The notes under the pieces: generated by a model
Told to the model about the DNA's origin: nothing
Database searches by the model: none
Seen by the model: only the letters and a program-made list of their open reading frames with translations
NCBI GenBank assembly: GCA_019237945.1
Contig: JAFAOG010000452.1
Span: forward strand, 1 to 52,930
Source: Deltaproteobacteria bacterium
Lineage (GTDB): Bacteria > Myxococcota_A > Polyangia > Haliangiales > Haliangiaceae
Reading direction: 5' to 3'
Length of the DNA stretch: 52,930 nt
Made by a program: the position numbers and the translations under genes
Shown: piece by piece, positions 47,790 to 52,930 of the stretch
Layout: every line of letters starts with the position of its first letter
Numbering within the stretch: the first letter of the stretch is position 1

Positions 47790-48754
47790 GAGCGCCTCGC
47801 GCGCATCATCGCCGGCAGCGGGCGCTCCGCCTCGCGGTCGCGGATCGTCTTGCCGGTGTACGCGAGGAACACGTCGTCGAGCGATGGCCGCGCGACGCTG
47901 ACGGCGCGGATCGCGACGCCGAGCTCCGCGAACAGACGCGGCACGAACGCCTCGCCGTTTGGGACGCCGAACGTCACGCTGCCCTCGCGGATCCTCGCGT
48001 CGACGCCGAGCTTGTCGCGCAGCGCCGCGATCGCCGCCGCATCATCCGCGGTGCGGATCTGCACGCGGTCGGTGCCGACCTTCGCCTTGAGCGCCTCGGG
48101 TGTGTCGAGCGCGACGATCGTGCCGTTATCGATGATCGCGATGCGGTCGCAGTACTCCGCCTCGTCCATGTAGTGCGTCGTGAGGAAGATCGTGATCTGC
48201 TCGCGCTGGCGCAGCTCGCGGATGTAGCTCCACATCGACACGCGCGTTTGCGGGTCGAGGCCGACCGTCGGCTCGTCGAGGAACAGCACCCGCGGCGAGT
48301 GCATCAGGCCGCGCGCGATCTCGAGCCGGCGCTTCATGCCGCCGGAGAACGTCTGCACGAGGCTCTTGCGGCGCTCCCACAGCCCGACCATCTCCATGAC
48401 CTGCTGGAGGCGCGGCTCGACCGCTGCGCGCGGCATGCCGTAGAGCACGGCGTGAAAGCGGAGGTTCTGCTCGGCGGTCAGGTAGTCGTCGAGCGTCGTG
48501 TCCTGGAACACGAGGCCGATCTGGCGGCGCACCTGGTCGCGCTCGCGCGCGCAGTCGAAGCCGGCCACCCGCGCCTCGCCGGAGGTCGGCATCGCGAGCG
48601 TGCACAGGATCTTGATCGTCGTCGACTTGCCGGCGCCGTTGGGGCCGAGGAAGCCGAAGATCTCGCCGGTCGCGACCTCCAGATCGATGCCGCGGACGGC
48701 CTCGATGTCCCCGTAGCGCTTCGTCAGGCCACGTACCGAGACAGCGGCGGTCAC
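47786..48754 (-). CDS. ABC transporter ATPase (DrrA-like)
   Basis: 322 residues. Walker A GPNGAGKST, Q-loop VFQDTTLDDYLT, signature FSGGMKRRLEIARG, Walker B RVLFLDEPTVGLD and H-loop FLTTHYMDEAEY are all intact. The C-terminal 90 residues (PEALKAKVGTDRVQIRT and on) are the extra domain of the DrrA type. GTG start 48754. With the adjacent permease it forms a complete ABC-2 exporter; drug, lipid or polysaccharide are possible substrates. Confidence 0.94.
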   Translation of the reverse strand: MTAAVSVRGLTKRYGDIEAVRGIDLEVATGEIFGFLGPNGAGKSTTIKILCTLAMPTSGEARVAGFDCARERDQVRRQIGLVFQDTTLDDYLTAEQNLRFHAVLYGMPRAAVEPRLQQVMEMVGLWERRKSLVQTFSGGMKRRLEIARGLMHSPRVLFLDEPTVGLDPQTRVSMWSYIRELRQREQITIFLTTHYMDEAEYCDRIAIIDNGTIVALDTPEALKAKVGTDRVQIRTADDAAAIAALRDKLGVDARIREGSVTFGVPNGEAFVPRLFAELGVAIRAVSVARPSLDDVFLAYTGKTIRDREAERPLPAMMRARRS

Positions 48755-48769
48755 GCCGCGACAATACAG

Positions 48770-49066
48770 CTACCAGCCGCGCTGTCTACGCTCGGCGCGC
48801 TCTCCGCGCTCGGCGCGGGCCAGCCGCTTCGCCATCCGGCGCAGCGCCTTCGCGGCGTGGCGGCGCTCGCGCGGCTCGAGGACGCCGTCGTGATTGCGGT
48901 CGAACCGCTCGAGGATCATCTGCCGGAATGCGGCGCGCGGCGGCACGCGCTCGATGCCGACCCCGACCTGCGCGCCGGGCGGCGGCGGCCCGTACGGGAC
49001 CGGGTACGGATCCGCGGCGGCCGTGCCGCCCAGAGCTGCGACCAGAACGAGCATGGCGAGCTTCAT
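48770..49066 (-). CDS. Small exported EF-hand-like protein
   Basis: 98 residues. Signal peptide LAMLVLVAALGGTAAA, then a Pro/Gly-rich stretch (VPYGPPPPGAQ), and a single EF-hand-like loop DRNHDGVLEPRE. The C-terminus is a run of Arg/Ala/Glu (RRMAKRLARAERGERAERRQ). It lies 15 bases from the ABC ATPase start and faces away from the EamA gene across 39 bases. Possible periplasmic calcium-binding or chaperone-like protein; function unknown. Confidence 0.75.
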   Translation of the reverse strand: MKLAMLVLVAALGGTAAADPYPVPYGPPPPGAQVGVGIERVPPRAAFRQMILERFDRNHDGVLEPRERRHAAKALRRMAKRLARAERGERAERRQRGW

Positions 49067-49105
49067 GGCCCTCTGACCCGCGGGCCCGCGAGACGTTAAA
49101 ATGTC

Positions 49106-49927
49106 GTGGTGACGCTCGCGCTCGTCCTCGTGTCCGCGTTCCTGCACGCGGCCTGGAACGCGATGCTGCGCACAGAGCCCGACAAGGACCGCTCGCTCGT
49201 CGGGGCGGTCGCGGTCGCGGCGGCGCTCGCGGCGATCGTCGGCGGAGTGCGGTGGGCGCTCGGCGAGGTGCCGTTCGGTAGCGGCGCGGCGCTCGGGTGG
49301 GCGCTGGCGGCAGGGGTCTTGGAGTGGGCGTACTTCGTGACCCTGGCGCGGGCGCTCGAGCGCGGTGCGCTGGGGACGGTCTACACGGTGTCGCGCGGCG
49401 GCGCGATCCTCGTGATCTTTCCGCTGTCGATCACGCTGCTGCACGAGCACGTCGATGGCTTTGGCGTCGCGGGCGCATTGATCGTCCTCGCGGGGATCGT
49501 GATCTCGGGGTCGCCGAGGACGGCCAACCGCGGCGCCGTGACGTGGGCGATCGTGTGCGCGTTCGCGATCGCTGGGTATCACCTCGCGTACAAGGCCGCG
49601 CTCGGCGCGGGCGGCAGCTCGTCGGCCGTGTTCGCGGTGGCACTCGCGCTGGCGACCGGGCTCAACGCGGTGCGGATCCGCGGCGTCGGTGACGCGCTGC
49701 GCGGCCGGTGGGTGCGGATCGTGACGATGGGCGTCATCTGCGGCAGCTCGTTCCTCGTGCTGATCCAGGCACTCGAGACCGGCGGCGCCGGGTTCGTGCT
49801 GACCTCGCGCAACACGAGCGTGCTGTTCGCCGTGATCCTGGCGGCGCTGATCGGCGAGCGGCCGAGCAGGGCTCAGGTGTCAGGGGCCGTGCTCGTCGCG
49901 GGCGGTGCGATCCTGATGGCTTGGTGA
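49106..49927 (+). CDS. EamA/DMT-superfamily transporter
   Basis: 273 residues with about ten hydrophobic helices arranged as two EamA repeats, for example LHAAWNAMLRTEPDK at the first loop and TLLHEHVDGFGVAGALIVLAGIVI at the end of the first half. Start GTG 49106 (or 49109). A TTAAAAT patch immediately before suggests a promoter and a short or absent leader. Metabolite exporter of unknown specificity. Confidence 0.9.
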   Translation: MVTLALVLVSAFLHAAWNAMLRTEPDKDRSLVGAVAVAAALAAIVGGVRWALGEVPFGSGAALGWALAAGVLEWAYFVTLARALERGALGTVYTVSRGGAILVIFPLSITLLHEHVDGFGVAGALIVLAGIVISGSPRTANRGAVTWAIVCAFAIAGYHLAYKAALGAGGSSSAVFAVALALATGLNAVRIRGVGDALRGRWVRIVTMGVICGSSFLVLIQALETGGAGFVLTSRNTSVLFAVILAALIGERPSRAQVSGAVLVAGGAILMAW

Positions 49928-49941
49928 TATGAAGGGCCGCC

Positions 49942-51222
49942 ATGGCCGGCACCTCGTCCTTCTCGCCGCCTGCGGGCTTTCGCGACAGCGTGCATCGGCC
50001 GCTCGCGGAAGGAGAGGTCATCGCGTCGACGTACCAGGTGCGAGACGAGATCGCGCGCACCGATGACGGAGCGGTGTTCGACGCGCGCGACATGCTGCTC
50101 GACCGCGCCGTCGCGCTCAAGCTCGCGTGGCGCGATGCGGGAAATCCGTCGCTGATCGCGGAGGCGCGGCGCTGCGCGGCGGTGCGCGATCCGTGTGCGG
50201 TGCAGGTCCACGGGATGGGCACGCACAACGGGCTCGAGTTCGCGGTCGCCGAGCGTGTCGTCGGGCGGCTGCTCAAGGGCGAGCTGGGCAAGCCGCTGAC
50301 GACGGACGTCTACCTCGATCGGTTGCGCACGCTGGTCGCCGCCGTCGCGCGCGCGCACGAGGCCGGCATCGCCGTCGGCGTCATCTCCGGCGAGACCGTG
50401 CTCGCGTGTCCCGACCATGGGCGGCTCGTGCTCGGGCGGCTGTCGCTGTCGCAGGTGCCGGCGTTCGGTCCGCACGGCCAGATCGTCGCGCCGGAGGTCG
50501 TGACCGGCGCGGTCGACGAGAGCGATCCGGAGGCGGCGGAGGCGATCGATCTGTACGGCCTGGGCTGCATCGCGATCGAGCTGGCGACGGGCGAAGCGCC
50601 GTTCGCGGATGACGATCCGAGCCGCGAGCTCGAGGGCCATGCGCACCAGCCGCCGCCGCGGATCGCGGATCTGCGCAGCGATCTGCCGGGCGAGCTGTCG
50701 GATCTGGTCGAGTGGCTGCTCGCGAAGGTCCCCGACATGCGGCCGCGCAGCGCCGCGGACGTGCTCGCACAGCTCGACGCGCTGATCGATCGCATGGGCA
50801 GCGGCACGCGTCCGCTGCGGGTGCTGATCGTCGACGACGACACGGCGCGCGCGCGCTGGCTGTGGTCGCTCGGGCGGCGTGCGCACTCGGCGGCGCTCGT
50901 CGAGACGGCGAGCGAAGGCACCGACGCGGCACACAAGCTCAACCGCGATCAGCCGGACCTCGTGTTTGTCGATGCGAAGCTGCGCGGCGTGATGAACTCG
51001 CTCGAGCTGTGCATGTACGCGCGCGGCATCGATGCGCTCGAGACGACGGACTTCGTGCTGATCGGAGACGTGTCCGAAAAAGATCGCGCGCTGCTGGCGG
51101 CGTCCCGCGTGACGTTCATTGCCGAGGATGCCCAGCTCGCCGATGCGTATCTCGATCGCATCCGAGCGGGCGTGATCGAGCGCAGGCGAGCCGGGCGGCC
51201 CGGCAGCAAGGTGTCTGGATGA
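49942..51222 (+). CDS. Pseudokinase fused to a receiver-like domain
   Basis: 426 residues. Residues 30-285 align with a Hanks-type kinase: Lys60 in VALKLAW and the APE segment (IVAPEVVTG) are kept. However, the catalytic HRDLKPENIL position reads VGVISGETVL (145-154) and DFG is replaced near LVLGRLS, so phosphotransfer is unlikely. Residues 292-400 are a receiver-like domain with LRVLIVDDDTAR (acidic pocket) and the phosphoacceptor Asp344 in LVFVDAKL, but the conserved Thr/Ser and Lys are not in place. Start ATG 49942, 14 bases after the EamA gene. It overlaps the lipoprotein gene (ATGA). A scaffold or allosteric signalling role is inferred. Confidence 0.85.
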   Translation: MAGTSSFSPPAGFRDSVHRPLAEGEVIASTYQVRDEIARTDDGAVFDARDMLLDRAVALKLAWRDAGNPSLIAEARRCAAVRDPCAVQVHGMGTHNGLEFAVAERVVGRLLKGELGKPLTTDVYLDRLRTLVAAVARAHEAGIAVGVISGETVLACPDHGRLVLGRLSLSQVPAFGPHGQIVAPEVVTGAVDESDPEAAEAIDLYGLGCIAIELATGEAPFADDDPSRELEGHAHQPPPRIADLRSDLPGELSDLVEWLLAKVPDMRPRSAADVLAQLDALIDRMGSGTRPLRVLIVDDDTARARWLWSLGRRAHSAALVETASEGTDAAHKLNRDQPDLVFVDAKLRGVMNSLELCMYARGIDALETTDFVLIGDVSEKDRALLAASRVTFIAEDAQLADAYLDRIRAGVIERRRAGRPGSKVSG

Positions 51223-52930
51223 AGTACTTCGCAGCCCTCCTCGCGCTCGCCGCCTGCGGCAGCGATGCTCCCACCGTCTACTTCGACAAGAAGCACGACA
51301 CGGCGGACACGTTCTGGAATGCGCCGTGGCCGAGCGACGCGCGCGTCGATCAGAACGGGGCGCCCGACATGACGGGCTTCCCGAACCCGCGCAACGTGCC
51401 GATCCTGGCGAGCTTGCTGTCGGTCGTGCCCGAGCGGCGCGGCTGGCCGCTGATGTCGATCGCGTACTTCCGCTTCACGGCGCCGCCGATGGCGGTCGAT
51501 GGCCACGCGTATCTTGTCGACGTCGAGCAGAAGTCGACCGTGCCGGTCGTCGTGCAGGCGCTGCCGACGGATCGCTACGCGACGTCGAACCTCGTCGCGA
51601 TCGCGCCGGTGCCCGGCTTCGTGCTGCGCGGCCACGCGAAGTACGCGTACGTGATCGACAAGCAGTTCGCGCCGGGGTTCGACTCGCCGGCGGGCTGGTC
51701 GATGTCGGCGGACCTCGTCGGCGCGCTGCCGGTCGCGAAGGCGGACGTACTGGTGTCGACGGAGTTCACGACCGGCGACGAGGTCGCCCGCGTGCAGGCG
51801 CGCTCCGACGCGATCCACACGCAGTACCACCCGACGATCGATGCGCTGCAGCTCGTCGGCGCCGACACCTACGACGGCTTCTGCCGGCTCTCCGGCACGA
51901 TCACGATGCCGCAGTTCCAGACCGGCATGGAGCCGTTCAACACCGACGGCCTGTTCATGCTCGACGCCAACGACGTCCCGCAGAAGCAGGGCGACATGAC
52001 GATCCCGCTGACGATCACGCTGCCCAAGCGCGCGATGCCGGCGGGTGGCTGGCCGCTCTACCAGTTCTTCCACGGATCGGGCGGCGTCTCGACCGGCGTC
52101 GTCGATCTCGGGCCGTCGCTCGATTCCAGTGATATGCCGACGCCCGGCAAGGGCCCCGGCTACGTCGTCGCGCTGCACGGAATCGCCGCGGCGTCGTGCG
52201 CGATGCCCGTCAACCCCGAGCGCCTCGTCAACGCGACCGACTACGCGTACCTCAACATCAACAACCTCGCCGCGTTCCCCCACACGTTCCAGCAAGGCGT
52301 GTTCGAGCAGCGGATGTTCCTCGATGCGCTGCTCGGCCTGCACATCCCGGCCTCCGCGCTCGCCGGCTGCACCGGCATCTCGACGCCGGGCACCGACTAC
52401 TTCTTCGACGCGACCAAGCTGATGGCGGGCGGCCAGTCGATGGGCGGCATGTACACGAACATGGTCGGCGCCGTCGAGCCGCGCTTCCCGGCGCTCGTGC
52501 CGACCGGCGCGGGCGGCTACTGGAATTTGATGATCCTCGACACCAAGACCGTGCCCGGCGCGCGCGAGCTGCTGGCGACGGCGCTCGGCGTCGACGACAC
52601 GACGCTGCAGTTCATGCATCCCGCGATGGACACGATGGCACTCGCCTGGGAGGACGCCGAGCCGCTCGTCTACATGGCGCGCCTCCACGACCGCCACATC
52701 TACGAGCCGGTCGGCAAGGACGACTCGTACTTCCAGACCAACGTCTACAACGCGGCCGCGCTCGCGTACGGCAACCAGGAGGCCGGCACGCAGGTGTGGC
52801 CGGAGATGCAGCAGTCGCTGTCGCTCGCGCACCTCGACGGCCTGCTGTCGTATCCGGTCAAGGGCAACGAGGCGGGCAAGACGCGCGTCGTCGTGCAGTA
52901 CATGGGCGACGGCATCGTCGACCCGCACTA
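51219..52930 (+). CDS. Alpha/beta-hydrolase-like lipoprotein, truncated by the window end
   Basis: At least 570 codons, no stop before the end. Lipobox YFAALLALAAC places the lipid anchor near residue 13. N-terminal 280 residues are beta-rich and unassigned. Further on, PLYQFFHGSGG resembles an oxyanion-hole segment and MAGGQSMGGMYTNMVG is a classical GxSxG nucleophile elbow, with ARLHDRHIYEPVG following. The likely function is a surface esterase or lipase; the catalytic Asp and His may lie near or beyond the window end. ATGA overlap with the pseudokinase gene. Confidence 0.82.
   Translation, partial: MKYFAALLALAACGSDAPTVYFDKKHDTADTFWNAPWPSDARVDQNGAPDMTGFPNPRNVPILASLLSVVPERRGWPLMSIAYFRFTAPPMAVDGHAYLVDVEQKSTVPVVVQALPTDRYATSNLVAIAPVPGFVLRGHAKYAYVIDKQFAPGFDSPAGWSMSADLVGALPVAKADVLVSTEFTTGDEVARVQARSDAIHTQYHPTIDALQLVGADTYDGFCRLSGTITMPQFQTGMEPFNTDGLFMLDANDVPQKQGDMTIPLTITLPKRAMPAGGWPLYQFFHGSGGVSTGVVDLGPSLDSSDMPTPGKGPGYVVALHGIAAASCAMPVNPERLVNATDYAYLNINNLAAFPHTFQQGVFEQRMFLDALLGLHIPASALAGCTGISTPGTDYFFDATKLMAGGQSMGGMYTNMVGAVEPRFPALVPTGAGGYWNLMILDTKTVPGARELLATALGVDDTTLQFMHPAMDTMALAWEDAEPLVYMARLHDRHIYEPVGKDDSYFQTNVYNAAALAYGNQEAGTQVWPEMQQSLSLAHLDGLLSYPVKGNEAGKTRVVVQYMGDGIVDPH

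Overview
The window is a continuous, very GC-rich, densely coded stretch of bacterial chromosome, most likely from a myxobacterium or close relative (Myxococcota, formerly Deltaproteobacteria). The indicators are three secreted proteins with a MYXO-CTERM-like tail (Gly/Cys motif, membrane segment, Arg cluster), two large proteins with MopE-type CDGxDNDCDGxxDE repeats, an Hanks-type Ser/Thr kinase with TPRs plus a pseudokinase, many small lipoproteins, and an FTP-domain metalloprotease with Cys-rich DUF4215-like repeats. No rRNA, tRNA, CRISPR, prophage or insertion sequence was seen. Both ends cut through genes.

Layout. 1-3540: secreted amidase and a Ser/Thr kinase. 3537-8561: AarF/UbiB-type kinase divergent from hemF, a small ribbon-helix-helix-like protein, and an MFS exporter coupled to a luciferase-like monooxygenase. 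8562-8963: the only gene-poor stretch over 300 bases, holding a structured minus-strand leader or small RNA with a GNRA-loop terminator. 8964-12907: queF, then the minus-strand operon FAD oxidase/DUF1365/cyclopropane synthase. 12980-16355: a hydrolase, a MerR-TPR protein and an ECF42-type sigma operon with two YCII/DGPF proteins and a matching promoter. 16413-18836: feoB-feoA with a Fur-like palindrome. 18942-23453: HNH nuclease, a putative deglycation pair (LMW phosphatase plus fructosamine kinase), a degenerate receiver, ChaB-like and DUF3060 proteins, and an acyl-CoA dehydrogenase.

23514-36771 is a long, tightly packed plus-strand run: vWA/MopE surface protein, MopE/FGE-like lipoprotein, DTW tRNA-modifying enzyme, SpoIIE-type phosphatase, TonB-dependent receptor, periplasmic TPR protein and a PhnD-like binding protein. 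36793-45363: pepQ, triple-FKBP lipoprotein, an aminoglycoside-phosphotransferase-like kinase, metalloprotease, a small membrane protein, metallophosphoesterase lipoprotein and CBM9-like lipoprotein. 45364-52930: an uncharacterised secreted protein, an ABC-2 exporter, an EF-hand protein, an EamA transporter, a pseudokinase-receiver protein and a truncated hydrolase-like lipoprotein.

The most unusual observations are (i) two palindromic repeat types sitting in frame inside coding sequences, one expanding a DUF1365 protein by about 110 residues and one forming most of a signal peptide; (ii) the structured leader ahead of the MFS/monooxygenase operon; (iii) the four-gene phosphatase/TonB receptor/TPR/binding-protein cluster; and (iv) an FGE-like domain split by a CBM-like insertion. 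All functional calls come from reading motifs by eye; no database search was run.
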